From CAZMBI01 sp964564675 (lineage in GTDB: Bacteria > Pseudomonadota > Alphaproteobacteria > Rickettsiales > UBA3002), in the NCBI GenBank assembly GCA_964564675.1, contig CAZMBI010000005.1, positions 43,397 through 107,396 of the forward strand: a stretch of DNA of 64,000 nucleotides, read 5' to 3'. This document shows positions 8,607 through 16,965 of this stretch, piece by piece. The notes under the pieces were generated by a model. That model made no database searches and was not told the origin of the DNA. It worked only from the letters and a program-made list of their open reading frames with translations. Every line of letters begins with the position of its first letter. Within the stretch, counting starts at the first letter, position 1. The translations under genes and the position numbers were made by a program.

Positions 8607-9573
8607 GCACTTTTTCATCGGCACGCGATAACGGGAGTTGTTCCGCCTCGTCTGGCGTGAACCAGCCGCCGCGCCCCTCAGCCGGCGGAACGCTCGGTGC
8701 GCGCTCCGCGATAATTTCGGCTTCCAGCCGGAAATGGCTATAGGTCTGGCTGACCTCGCCGAGGCGCTCTAGCTTGCCGGCTGCCGGAGCATCTTGCGCG
8801 CACGCTTCCTCGACAAACCCATACAACCCGTTGAGAAACCGGCTTCGCCGCGGCGTGAGATACACCCTGCCCTGCGCGTCATACAGAATAATAATGCGCT
8901 TATGCCGCACGGGAACCCGTTTCGCCTGCTTCGGCGTAGGATAATCATGCGGTGCCCGCCTGCCCTGACAGATGGCATTAGCCGGACACACAGCGCAGGC
9001 CGGCATGGTGGGCGTACATACCATCGCCCCCAGATCCATCATCGCCTGATTGTAATGAAACGGTTGCCGGTCATCGACCAGCGACCGGGCATATTGCCAT
9101 AACGCCGCCGGTTTCGCTTCACGAAGGCCGAAAATCCGATGCACCACGCGTTTGACATTGGCTTCCAGCACCGGCACCGGTTGGTGGTAGGCAAAAGCCA
9201 GAATCGCGTGCGCCGTGTTGCGGCCAATACCCGGCAGCGCCATAAGCCCCTCATAATCCTCCGGCAGTCGCGGCGCCGTGCGTTTTGCCGCCCGGTGCAG
9301 GTTAAGCGCCCGGTTATAATAACCAAGCCCCTGCCAGGCCTTGAGCACGGCCTGCTCATCGGCGACCGCCAGCGCCTCAAGAGTCGGGAATTTCTTTAGA
9401 AACGGATAATAAAACCGCTCTAGCACGGTTTTCACCTGGGTTTGCTGGAGAAGGATTTCACTGACATAAATCGTATAAGGGTCATCGGTGTTACGCCACG
9501 GCAGGTCTTGCCGCCCGTGACGGCGATACCACTGGTGCAGCCGGCGATGAAAATCAGCGAAATCGGCGGTCAT
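8503..9573 (-). CDS. mutY: A/G-specific adenine glycosylase MutY
   Basis: Removes adenine mispaired with 8-oxoguanine (base excision repair, partner of MutS-family and GO system). 356 residues from ATG 9573. Catalytic Glu is in SEILLQQTQV (E39). The helix-hairpin-helix is LPGIGRNTAHAILAF. The 4Fe-4S cluster ligands are spaced C-x6-C-x2-C-x5-C in CTPTMPACAVCPANAIC. A NUDIX-like 8-oxoG recognition domain follows from about residue 225. Odd point: the position of the catalytic Asp (E. coli D138, in DGNVKRV) reads EANVKRV (E137). A longer in-frame start exists at 9699, but the extra residues are not family-like. The 3' end runs 104 bases into the nhaA 3' end; the 5' end is back to back with the SGNH hydrolase gene. 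Confidence 0.92.
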   Translation of the reverse strand: MTADFADFHRRLHQWYRRHGRQDLPWRNTDDPYTIYVSEILLQQTQVKTVLERFYYPFLKKFPTLEALAVADEQAVLKAWQGLGYYNRALNLHRAAKRTAPRLPEDYEGLMALPGIGRNTAHAILAFAYHQPVPVLEANVKRVVHRIFGLREAKPAALWQYARSLVDDRQPFHYNQAMMDLGAMVCTPTMPACAVCPANAICQGRRAPHDYPTPKQAKRVPVRHKRIIILYDAQGRVYLTPRRSRFLNGLYGFVEEACAQDAPAAGKLERLGEVSQTYSHFRLEAEIIAERAPSVPPAEGRGGWFTPDEAEQLPLSRADEKVLRLWRRQAGRLLPSSATTGAESNSQPAPMQASRS

Positions 9574-9613
9574 GTATGGTAAAATACGGATAAATAAATT
9601 ATATTCAAATCGT

Positions 9614-10306
9614 ATGTTGAAACAGTCATTATATTCCGGGTTACGCCTTATCATCGTTTTTTTCGCCAGTTTCAGTTTGCTGCTGGCGTTGCCGGGCACA
9701 AGTGAGGCGCGTAAAGACCGGCAGTATTACCGTGCCTTTAAGGTTGTCGTCTTTGGTGACAGCCTGACCTCGGGCTATGGGCTTGAACGCGATGAAACCT
9801 ATACCATCAAGCTGCGTAAATTACTTAATGAAGAATTTCAGCGCGACCGGATCGAAGTGGTCAATGCCGGCGTGTCCGGTGATACAGCCTCTTCCGCCGT
9901 CTCGCGCGTGGCGTCGATTCTGGCCGAGGACCCGGATATCGTCATCATCGCACTGGGCGGGATGGACGGCGTGCACCGCATTGATCCCGACATCATCTAC
10001 AAAGCACTTGAGCAGGTTTTAAGCACACTAACGCACAATAATATTTATGTTTTATTATGCGGGTTTGAGGCCCCGGAAGATGCCGATATGACCTATGCCT
10101 CACGCTACAACGGCATCTTTTCGGCACTGGCCAAGCGCTATAACGTGGCCTTTACCCCGAATTTGCTGAAGGATGTGCGTGGGGTGTGGTATAACCTGCA
10201 GTATGACGGTATTCATCCCAGCGACGAGGGCACGGACCAGATTGCCGAAAACCTGTTCAGGCCGGTGGGCCTCATGGTTCGCGAATTGCGCGCCCGCCTG
10301 CTGTAA
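9614..10306 (+). CDS. secreted SGNH/GDSL hydrolase (TesA/arylesterase-like)
   Basis: 230 residues from ATG 9614, giving a clean signal peptide (hydrophobic LRLIIVFFASFSLLLALPG, cleavage likely after SEA at 32). The TesA-like fold is shown by block I VVFGDSLTSGYGL (nucleophile S50), block II NAGVSGDTAS (oxyanion Gly), and block V YDGIHPSDEG (catalytic Asp and His). Block III normally reads GGND; here it is GGMD (M117 in place of the oxyanion-hole Asn). Family members cleave thioesters, aryl esters or lysophospholipids in the periplasm. An upstream in-frame ATG at 9572 overlaps the mutY start and would mask the signal peptide, so it was not chosen. Confidence 0.85.
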   Translation: MLKQSLYSGLRLIIVFFASFSLLLALPGTSEARKDRQYYRAFKVVVFGDSLTSGYGLERDETYTIKLRKLLNEEFQRDRIEVVNAGVSGDTASSAVSRVASILAEDPDIVIIALGGMDGVHRIDPDIIYKALEQVLSTLTHNNIYVLLCGFEAPEDADMTYASRYNGIFSALAKRYNVAFTPNLLKDVRGVWYNLQYDGIHPSDEGTDQIAENLFRPVGLMVRELRARLL

Positions 10307-10413
10307 TATCCCCGCCTCGCATCCGTAAAACCCACCGATTACCATTGAAATTAGACATTACTTCTAATATCTACTTTTATGGGTTTAATCATAAAGCATA
10401 TGAAGGAATAATT

Positions 10414-12357
10414 ATGTCCGCCGCTCGCACCCAAACCACCGCCCCCACAAAAGCCATCGACGTTACCACCGATGCGCTGCCGGGCTCCGGCAAATGCTAT
10501 GTGGAAGGCTCGCCGCGGCTGGGCGGCATTAAGGTCGCCATGCGTGAGATCAACCTCACCGATGATTGCGAGCCGCCGCTTCCGGTGTACGACACATCGG
10601 GGCCCTATACCGATCCGCAGATCAATATCGACATTGCAAGAGGGTTGCCCAAATTGCGCGCAGACTGGATTGCCGGGCGCGATGATGTGCAAGCCTATGA
10701 CGGCCGGGCCGTTCGCCCGGAAGATAACGGCTACAAGGCGCATCAGAAAATCGAGGTGATGGAGTTTCCCAATGTGCCGTCAAAACCGCTGCGCGCGACG
10801 CGCGGAAATGCCGTAACCCAGATGGCCTATGCCCGCCGCGGCATTATCACCCCGGAGATGGAATATATCGCCATCCGTGAGAATATGCGTTTGCAGGAAT
10901 ATAAAGAGGCCTGGTATACGGCCGATTATCAGCGCGGCGATAACCAGCATGCCGCCAACCCGTTCGGCGCCAAAATTCCTGATGTAATCACGCCCGAATT
11001 CGTCCGCGACGAAGTGGCGCGCGGGCGTGCCATCATCCCGACTAATATCAACCACCCGGAATCCGAACCGATGATTATCGGTCGCAATTTCCTGGTTAAG
11101 ATCAATGCCAATATCGGCAATTCCGCGGTCACCAGCTCGATTGCCGAAGAAGTGGACAAAATGGTCTGGGCCATCCGCTGGGGCGCGGATACGATTATGG
11201 ACCTGTCGACCGGCAAAAACATCCACGCCACGCGCGAATGGATTTTGCGCAATTCGCCCGTTCCGGTTGGCACCGTGCCGATCTATCAGGCGCTTGAGAA
11301 AGTCGGTGGTGTCGCCGAAGACCTGACCTGGGAGATTTTCCGCGATACACTGATCGAACAGGCCGAGCAGGGTGTGGATTATTTCACCATCCATGCCGGG
11401 GTTCGCCTGCCCTTTATCCCGCTCACCGAAAATCGCGTCACCGGCATTGTCAGCCGCGGCGGTTCGATCCACGCCAAATGGTGCATGGCGCATCATCAGG
11501 ATAATTTCGCCTATGAGCATTTTGACGAAATTGTCGAGATTTGCCGCGCCTATGATGTCAGCTTTTCACTGGGCGACGGCCTGCGCCCCGGCTCGATTGC
11601 CGATGCCAACGACGCCGCCCAGTTCGCCGAGCTCAAAACACTGGGCGAACTGACCCAAAAGGCATGGGCGGGAGACGCGCAGGTGATGATCGAAGGCCCG
11701 GGCCACGTGGCAATGCACCTGATTCAGGAGAATATGGAAAAGCAGCTGGAAGCCTGTGATGAAGCGCCGTTTTATACGCTCGGGCCGCTAACCACCGATA
11801 TCGCACCGGGCTATGATCACATCACCAGCGGCATCGGTGCGGCGATGATCGGCTGGTATGGCTGCGCCATGCTGTGTTATGTGACACCCAAAGAGCATTT
11901 GGGTCTGCCCGACCGCGACGATGTGAAAGAAGGCGTGATCACCTATAAGATCGCTGCCCACGCCGCTGATCTCGCCAAAGGCCATCCGGCGGCACAGCTG
12001 CGCGATGATGCGCTGTCCCGCTCACGCTTTGAGTTCCGCTGGGTCGATCAGTTTAACCTCAGCCTTGATCCCGACCGTGCACGCGAATTCCACGACCAGA
12101 CCCTGCCCGCCGAAGGCGCAAAAGTGGCGCATTTCTGCTCCATGTGCGGGCCCAAATTCTGTTCGATGAAAATTTCCCACGAGGTGCGGGAGTTTGCGGC
12201 TATCAGGAATCAGGATTCAGGTGCCAGGGATCAGGATGCCCTGAATCCTGAATCCCGAATCCCGGAACCTGAAGCCGGTATGCAGGAAATGGCCGAAAAA
12301 TTCCGCAAGCACGGCGGTGAGATTTATATCGAACAGTCGCAGAAAAGGGCGGGTTGA
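10414..12357 (+). CDS. thiC: phosphomethylpyrimidine synthase ThiC
   Basis: Radical-SAM enzyme converting 5-aminoimidazole ribotide to HMP-phosphate, the pyrimidine half of thiamine. 647 residues. The C-terminal cluster motif is C-x2-C-x4-C in CSMCGPKFC (C575, C578, C583). Long family blocks such as NINHPESEPMIIGRNF and EGPGHVAMHLI are present. ATG 10414 follows AAGGAA, so it is preferred to the in-frame ATG at 10345. Oddity: about 25 residues (597-621), between VREFA and the conserved GMQEMAEKF tail, are coded by a palindromic run of 7-base units (see repeat entry). No TPP riboswitch sequence is visible in the 107 bases upstream, and no other thi gene is adjacent. Confidence 0.97.
   Translation: MSAARTQTTAPTKAIDVTTDALPGSGKCYVEGSPRLGGIKVAMREINLTDDCEPPLPVYDTSGPYTDPQINIDIARGLPKLRADWIAGRDDVQAYDGRAVRPEDNGYKAHQKIEVMEFPNVPSKPLRATRGNAVTQMAYARRGIITPEMEYIAIRENMRLQEYKEAWYTADYQRGDNQHAANPFGAKIPDVITPEFVRDEVARGRAIIPTNINHPESEPMIIGRNFLVKINANIGNSAVTSSIAEEVDKMVWAIRWGADTIMDLSTGKNIHATREWILRNSPVPVGTVPIYQALEKVGGVAEDLTWEIFRDTLIEQAEQGVDYFTIHAGVRLPFIPLTENRVTGIVSRGGSIHAKWCMAHHQDNFAYEHFDEIVEICRAYDVSFSLGDGLRPGSIADANDAAQFAELKTLGELTQKAWAGDAQVMIEGPGHVAMHLIQENMEKQLEACDEAPFYTLGPLTTDIAPGYDHITSGIGAAMIGWYGCAMLCYVTPKEHLGLPDRDDVKEGVITYKIAAHAADLAKGHPAAQLRDDALSRSRFEFRWVDQFNLSLDPDRAREFHDQTLPAEGAKVAHFCSMCGPKFCSMKISHEVREFAAIRNQDSGARDQDALNPESRIPEPEAGMQEMAEKFRKHGGEIYIEQSQKRAG
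12202..12276 (+). repeat. in-frame palindromic element of 7-base units inside thiC
   Basis: Left arm: CAGG recurs at 12204, 12211, 12218, 12225 and 12232, exact period 7 (CAGGAAT, CAGGATT, CAGGTGC, CAGGGAT, CAGGATG). After two bases, the right arm has five 7-base units in opposite sense from 12241 (CTGAATC, CTGAATC, CCGAATC, CCGGAAC, CTGAAGC). The arms form an imperfect inverted repeat (15-base core 12206-12220 against 12241-12255 with one mismatch). The insert is 25 codons without a stop and adds residues absent from typical ThiC. Confidence 0.8.
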
Positions 12358-12413
12358 ATAAACGGGTTGAGACTATTGCATGAGGCCACTGCATGCGTTG
12401 GCCTGTGCCCAGT

Positions 12414-12592
12414 TCCGTCATCCCCGTAAAAGCGGGGATCGCATCCAAGCTAACGTCTGACTTCGCCAGATACCTGCTTTCGCGGGGATCGAGAGCTAAA
12501 AGCCGATTGATGCTATCGTCTCGGGATAATAACGCGACTTGCCATTCCCGGGCGTCCGCCACGGGCCGACCCGGAAATGACAGGCGGGTTTA
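12414..12592. repeat. intergenic REP-like element with several small palindromes
   Basis: The 251 bases between thiC and the next gene hold no convincing gene. They contain CCCCG-TAAAAG-CGGGG (12422-12437), a second GCTTTCGCGGGGATC segment near 12477-12490, and CATTCCCGGG paired loosely with CCCGGAAATGAC (12543-12582). This pattern (GTCATCCCCG...AAGCGGGG) resembles dispersed intergenic palindromic repeats common in proteobacterial genomes. Copy number cannot be judged from one window. Confidence 0.5.
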
Positions 12593-12608
12593 AGCGCGCG
12601 GACGTGTG

Positions 12609-12890
12609 TTAAGATGCATGGCGGTCGCTCTGCCAGTTTTTTCGGTCCTGCTTTTGATAGTGATGATCCCGCTTGACCGAGCGGTTGGAAAAGCACAGAT
12701 CTTTACCTGGATGTTTGGCGCGCCAGCGTTGCAGTGTGTCGTTATCCATCCAGCCCGGCTTGACGCAGGCATCCTGCATCTGCTGCGTGTGTCCCGAATG
12801 GCGTTCATAACCATACCCGCCGGCGCTGGCGCTCAGCGCCATCATGCATAGCGAGGAAAATGCGACAATACCAAATAGTAAACGATTCAT
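12609..12890 (-). CDS. small secreted protein of unknown function
   Basis: 93 residues from ATG 12890, which follows a perfect AGGAGG. The N terminus is a signal peptide (MNRLLFGIVAFSSLCMMALS, cleavage likely after ASA near 23). The mature part is about 70 residues, rich in Lys, His, Gln and Arg, with two cysteines (in ACVKPG and DLCFSN) that could form a disulfide. I do not recognise a domain. It stands alone between the thiC repeat region and the ABC ATPase gene. Confidence 0.6.
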   Translation of the reverse strand: MNRLLFGIVAFSSLCMMALSASAGGYGYERHSGHTQQMQDACVKPGWMDNDTLQRWRAKHPGKDLCFSNRSVKRDHHYQKQDRKNWQSDRHAS

Positions 12891-13014
12891 GTCAGCCTCC
12901 TTTATTCGAGAGCAGGACATTACGGCAGGTGATGCAAAAAAACGCTAAGAAACGCCGGCAAAAAAATCAGCGCGCCATAAATAGCGTTGGCTTAAAAAAA
13001 GCATAGCCCGCCTT

Positions 13015-14289
13015 TCATTCGCGTGTTATCGCGCTGACCATGCCCAGATCCAGCACGCCAGCCGGTTCTAGCGCACCGTGTTCACGCGGGTCTATAACCT
13101 TAAACTGCAGCGCATCAACAATACGATGCACGAACACGTCGGCGTCCCCCTCGCGGCGGGTGGTGCCGCAATTGAGAAAATAATGCCCGGGTCGCAGCGG
13201 ACAATCGAACGTAAAACATACCTGCGCCACCTCCCCGGCGGCTACCGATTCACCGCGCTGGGCGAGCTCACGCGCCACCGCACCGCCCAGATCCACTCCG
13301 CGCTTGGTTTTCAGCATCATGCCATAGCACGGCGCGGTGGCCGGCGCGTCATAACGCACATCATAATGCAGTTGATAGCGTCCGCCGGTATGTAATACAT
13401 CAACCGGTTCGCCGCTTTTGTCCGTTAGCCGAATGGCACCGATACGCCCGCCGGCGGCGGCATATTCGATGCGGCTTTCGCTGACTGCTTCCTCATCTGC
13501 GTTCACACCCTGCTTGATATCGTTATGAATGAAGGTGCGGCGCTCGGCCGGAGCGTAAACCAGTTTGTGATAATCCGCGATAACCTGTTTGGGTTCGCCA
13601 TCGGCAATGATCTCGCCGCGATCCATCAGCAAGGCGCGATCACATAAATCGATGATGGCCTGCGGCGCGTGCGAAACCAGCAGCACGGTGCTCCCCCGCG
13701 CCTGCAACTCACGGATGCGGGCAAAACATTTACGCTGAAAGCCTTCATCGCCAACGGCGAGCGCTTCATCCACCACCAGAATATCAGGCTCCACCGCCAC
13801 CGCCACGGCAAATGCCAGGCGCACATACATCCCGCTGGAATAGGTCTTCACCGGCTGCTGCACATGCATCGCATCCAGCCCGGAAAAAGCGACGATGTCG
13901 GCATAACGCGCTTCGGTTTCGGCTCTCGACAGGCCGAGAATCGCGGCGTTGAGGAAAATATTCTCACGACCGGAGAATTCCGGGTTAAACCCTGCGCCCA
14001 GCTCCAGCAGGGCCGAAATCCGCCCGCTGATGGCGCATTCGCCGCCGGAGGGCTGCAGCGTGCCGCAGACAATCTGCAACAGGGTGGATTTGCCCGAACC
14101 GTTACGGCCGATCAGCCCGATCGTCTGCCCAGGCGGTATACTCAGCGAAATATCGTGCAGGGCATGAAATTCGGAGAAATAAGTTTTCAGCCCACGCAGC
14201 AGCATTTGCTTGAGCCGGTCTTCAGGCCGCGCATAGATGCGGTAAATTTTACTGATCTGTGTCAGCGTGATGGCGGGATTATCATGCAT
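13015..14289 (-). CDS. Wzt/KpsT-type polysaccharide ABC transporter ATP-binding protein
   Basis: 424 residues. Residues 1-245 are the ATPase: Walker A GRNGSGKST (61-69), ABC signature YSSGMYVRLAFAVA, Walker B DILVVDEALAVGD, all typical of O-antigen/capsule/teichoic acid exporters. Residues about 265-420 form a Wzt-C-like beta domain, which in Wzt proteins recognises the capped end of an O-polysaccharide. It would work with a membrane partner (Wzm), but no ABC-2 permease is in this window. Two adjacent start codons (14289, 14285 region) exist; the first is used. Surface-glycan function fits the exopolysaccharide genes at 47.7-53 kb. Confidence 0.9.
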   Translation of the reverse strand: MHDNPAITLTQISKIYRIYARPEDRLKQMLLRGLKTYFSEFHALHDISLSIPPGQTIGLIGRNGSGKSTLLQIVCGTLQPSGGECAISGRISALLELGAGFNPEFSGRENIFLNAAILGLSRAETEARYADIVAFSGLDAMHVQQPVKTYSSGMYVRLAFAVAVAVEPDILVVDEALAVGDEGFQRKCFARIRELQARGSTVLLVSHAPQAIIDLCDRALLMDRGEIIADGEPKQVIADYHKLVYAPAERRTFIHNDIKQGVNADEEAVSESRIEYAAAGGRIGAIRLTDKSGEPVDVLHTGGRYQLHYDVRYDAPATAPCYGMMLKTKRGVDLGGAVARELAQRGESVAAGEVAQVCFTFDCPLRPGHYFLNCGTTRREGDADVFVHRIVDALQFKVIDPREHGALEPAGVLDLGMVSAITRE

Positions 14290-14336
14290 ACGCCAGCATT
14301 ATCGCAGGGACCGTGCCAAGACCAGTTATAAATTGT

Positions 14337-15194
14337 CTATTGCACCATTTCGGCGGCATTGCGCGCGTTCTGATCGGCGCTGAGCGATTGCGGCAGGGCT
14401 TTCAGGCGGCGATATTCCGCCAGTTCAATCGTCAGCTCGCGTGCGCGAACAGGCGCCATCTCGGCCAGAATGGGGGCCACCCGGCGGCTGGACATGCGAT
14501 CCACCACAAGCAGCATGATCGGCATATCCAGTTCATTGAAAATCTTGGCGGCGTCTCTGGGTTTCATGGTCTCATAAATTTTGACCAGCCCGTCAACTTT
14601 TTTATCTTCAAGCTGTTTATGTTCTTTCAGCAGCGCATCAACCTGCTTTTTCAACCCCTTCATTTCGCTGAGCTTATCGTTCACCCGCAGTTCGGTGGCC
14701 TCCAGCAGTTTCTCTTTTAAATCCACTTCCCGCTTGCGTTCCTCTAGCTCCTTACGCCGTTCGGCCAGGCTTTGCAGAATATCGAGTTCAATCTGGGTAA
14801 ATTCGCGTTTGACCTGTGGCTGACTTTCCTCCGGCTCAGGTTCAAGGCTCGCCAGTTCCACTTCATCCGGGCCGCCGGCTAATAGTGTTTGCCCGTTTTG
14901 TTCCAGCTCACCCTGGGCTGGCTGTGGCGTGGGCTCGGCTTGTTGCGGCTGCTGCTCTTCCTGCGCCAGCGCATCCTGATTAAGCACGCGCTTGAGCTCC
15001 TGACTGTGGGTATACAGCTCAGCGGATTTCACCGCCAGCAGCAGCACCGCCATCATCATCGTCAGCGGCAACAGGCGAAAGCGAGATACGGACACCTTGC
15101 CCGGCCTGTCAAAAACCGGTTCCGGCGGTTTGGGCGGATCGGGCATCGGGTCCGCCACCGATTGCGATAAAGCCGGTTGGTGGCGGCGGGTCAT
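14337..15194 (-). CDS. motE: MotE-like flagellar periplasmic protein (MgtE-N/FliG-like fold)
   Basis: 285 residues: a cytoplasmic Pro-rich N terminus, one membrane helix at about 41-60 (LLPLTMMMAVLLLAVKSAEL), an acidic/Gln-Pro region, a long coiled coil (about 140-205, ERRKELEERKREVDLKEKLL), and a C-terminal MgtE-N-like domain (MKPRDAAKIFNELDMPIMLL). This is the arrangement of MotE, the chaperone of the periplasmic motility protein MotC in rhizobia. It is last in the leftward operon fliL-fliM-DUF6468-motE and overlaps the preceding gene by 4 bases. The exact role here is inferred from context. Confidence 0.75.
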   Translation of the reverse strand: MTRRHQPALSQSVADPMPDPPKPPEPVFDRPGKVSVSRFRLLPLTMMMAVLLLAVKSAELYTHSQELKRVLNQDALAQEEQQPQQAEPTPQPAQGELEQNGQTLLAGGPDEVELASLEPEPEESQPQVKREFTQIELDILQSLAERRKELEERKREVDLKEKLLEATELRVNDKLSEMKGLKKQVDALLKEHKQLEDKKVDGLVKIYETMKPRDAAKIFNELDMPIMLLVVDRMSSRRVAPILAEMAPVRARELTIELAEYRRLKALPQSLSADQNARNAAEMVQ

Positions 15195-15859
15195 GCCTTA
15201 TTGCCTCCTGCTTTAAGGGCATCAAACAATTCCTGCTCTGCCCGCGAGCGCAGGCGCGCAGTAGGAGCACGGCGACGGGGCGTTTCGGCCGCTGCGGCCT
15301 CTTCCGCCGGTTTTTCGGTTCGCCCGGAGACCTTGCGCAACACGCCGTCCAGTCCCGACGCGCGGCTTTTTTCAGCGCCGCTTGCAGCCGCCCGCCGGGA
15401 TTTGCTTGACGCCTCCGAACGGGGCGTCTTTTTTGCCTCCTGCTGACGCGGCATGGGCGATTCCGCCTGCGTTTCAGGAGCCTGGTTGCGCGCCGCCTGC
15501 TCCCGCGCCGGTGCCTGACGCGCCGCACGGGCCGGGGTGATATTGCCTTCCATCTTGTCCGCCAGTTTCGATCCCTTCTCGATCATGAACTGCAAATCAT
15601 CGGCCAGATAGTTGGCCTTATCGATTTTATGCTGAATATTCTCGGCTATCCGGCTGGTGGCGCCATGAATCTCGGCAATACTTTCCGTAGCCCGCTGGGT
15701 GGATTCATCAAACTGGCGGATGATCTGAGCCAGTTCGCTCTTCGAATCCTGCAATACCCGAATCCGTTTATTAAGGCGCCAGCAATACACCGTGGTGATA
15801 ATCAACAAAAGGGCCATCAGGCCGTCAAGCATGATGGTCAGGATCAACTGTGCAGCCAT
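15191..15859 (-). CDS. DUF6468-type flagellar-operon membrane protein
   Basis: 222 residues. An N-terminal membrane helix (LILTIMLDGLMALLLIITTVYC) is followed by a helical, coiled-coil-prone region (residues 35-110, IRQFDESTQRATESIAEIHG) and a low-complexity basic C-terminal half rich in Ala, Arg, Glu and Pro. The N-terminal half matches the DUF6468 family that sits behind fliM in many Alphaproteobacteria. The start overlaps the fliM 3' end by 16 bases and the stop overlaps motE by 4, so translation is probably coupled. Function is unknown; a motor-associated role is inferred from position. Confidence 0.75.
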   Translation of the reverse strand: MAAQLILTIMLDGLMALLLIITTVYCWRLNKRIRVLQDSKSELAQIIRQFDESTQRATESIAEIHGATSRIAENIQHKIDKANYLADDLQFMIEKGSKLADKMEGNITPARAARQAPAREQAARNQAPETQAESPMPRQQEAKKTPRSEASSKSRRAAASGAEKSRASGLDGVLRKVSGRTEKPAEEAAAAETPRRRAPTARLRSRAEQELFDALKAGGNKA

Positions 15860-16911
15860 TCGGTTACCTCTTTAATGCGTTTGATGCCGTCAGTTAATGA
15901 GATCGCTATCTTGTCGCCGATCTTACCCAGCTTGGCGGTCGTCAGCGGCACGCCGCCAGATTTTACTTTCACCACATCATTGGGGGTGGCATTCAGCATG
16001 ATGGTGCTGCCCACCTGTAAATCGATGATTTCGCCAAGCGACATGCGCAGCTCATCCAGTACGGCATCGACTTCCACATAAGTTTGCTGGACTTCCTTAC
16101 CCAGATGCCGCTCCCATATCGAGTCCTGGCCGAATTGATCGCCCATGAACATCTGCAGCAGCAAGTCGCGAATCGGCTCCAGCGTGGTATGCGGGAACAT
16201 GATTTCCACCATACCGCCGCGCTCGTCCATATCCACCCGCAGGCGCACCAGCAGCACGGCGCTGTTTGGCCGCGTGATACTGGCGAAGCGCGGGTTGTTT
16301 TCCAACCGGTCGAACTGGAATGTGACCGGGCTAACCGGATCGAACGCCGAGCTCATATCGTTGAGCACGATTTCCACCATTTTTTTGACGATATCCTGTT
16401 CAATGGTGGTGTAAGGCCGGCCTTCCACCCGTATCGGCCGGGTAGCACGGCGTCCCCCAAGCAGGATATCCACGGTCGAATAAATCTGCGAGCTGTCGAC
16501 CGTTATCAGGCCGAAATTTTCCCACTCTACAGCACGAAACACGGTCAACAATGCCGGTAGCGGCACCGAATTCAGATAATCTTCAAAGCGCATCGATGTC
16601 ATCGAATCGATACTGACATCGACATTATCGGAGGTAAAATTCCGCAGCGAAGAGGACAGCATGCGCACCATGCGGTCGAACACGACCTCAAGCATCGGCA
16701 GGCGCTCATACGCCATCATCGACTTGTCGAGAATGGCGCGGATACCATTGGAGGCATCGCCGCCGCCCTCGGCATTATCAAAGCCCAGCAGTAGATCAAT
16801 CTCGTCTTGATTCAAAACGCGCTGTTCGGCCTCGCCGCCGTCTTCACCGGCGAGCATCGCCTCCCACTCGGCACCTGGATCTTCTGCGCTGTCCTGATTT
16901 TCTTCTACCAT
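15844..16911 (-). CDS. fliM: flagellar motor switch protein FliM
   Basis: Middle component of the switch (C-ring), linking FliG to FliN and binding phosphorylated CheY. 355 residues. The CheY-binding N-terminal peptide is LNQDEIDLLLGF (about 34-45), preceded by an acidic leader. The central CheC-like domain spans about 75-260 (FTSDNVDVSIDSMTSMRFED) and the C-terminal SpoA domain about 275-350 (LGEIIDLQVGSTIMLN). It follows fliL after 54 bases and overlaps the DUF6468 gene. Confidence 0.96.
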   Translation of the reverse strand: MVEENQDSAEDPGAEWEAMLAGEDGGEAEQRVLNQDEIDLLLGFDNAEGGGDASNGIRAILDKSMMAYERLPMLEVVFDRMVRMLSSSLRNFTSDNVDVSIDSMTSMRFEDYLNSVPLPALLTVFRAVEWENFGLITVDSSQIYSTVDILLGGRRATRPIRVEGRPYTTIEQDIVKKMVEIVLNDMSSAFDPVSPVTFQFDRLENNPRFASITRPNSAVLLVRLRVDMDERGGMVEIMFPHTTLEPIRDLLLQMFMGDQFGQDSIWERHLGKEVQQTYVEVDAVLDELRMSLGEIIDLQVGSTIMLNATPNDVVKVKSGGVPLTTAKLGKIGDKIAISLTDGIKRIKEVTEWLHS

Positions 16912-16965
16912 CTGCCTGCCTCAGGGTTGTGATTTCCAGGTTTGTGTTAGGCGAACAATATGTCG

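Noticed and set aside
9574..9699. Longer MutY N terminus
   Set aside because: The extra 42 residues are not family-like and would overlap the divergent SGNH gene's leader; MTADFADFHRRL at 9573 is the natural start.
10307..10413. TPP riboswitch before thiC
   Set aside because: No CTGAGA or ACCTGATCTGGATAATGCC-like THI-box sequence is present in the 107 bases upstream; the region is AT-rich without the conserved arms.
10780..11520. 246-codon open frame antisense to thiC
   Set aside because: Complete overlap with thiC, no ribosome site and no recognisable domain.
12204..12275. CRISPR array
   Set aside because: The 7-base units are directly abutting, without spacers, and lie in a coding frame.
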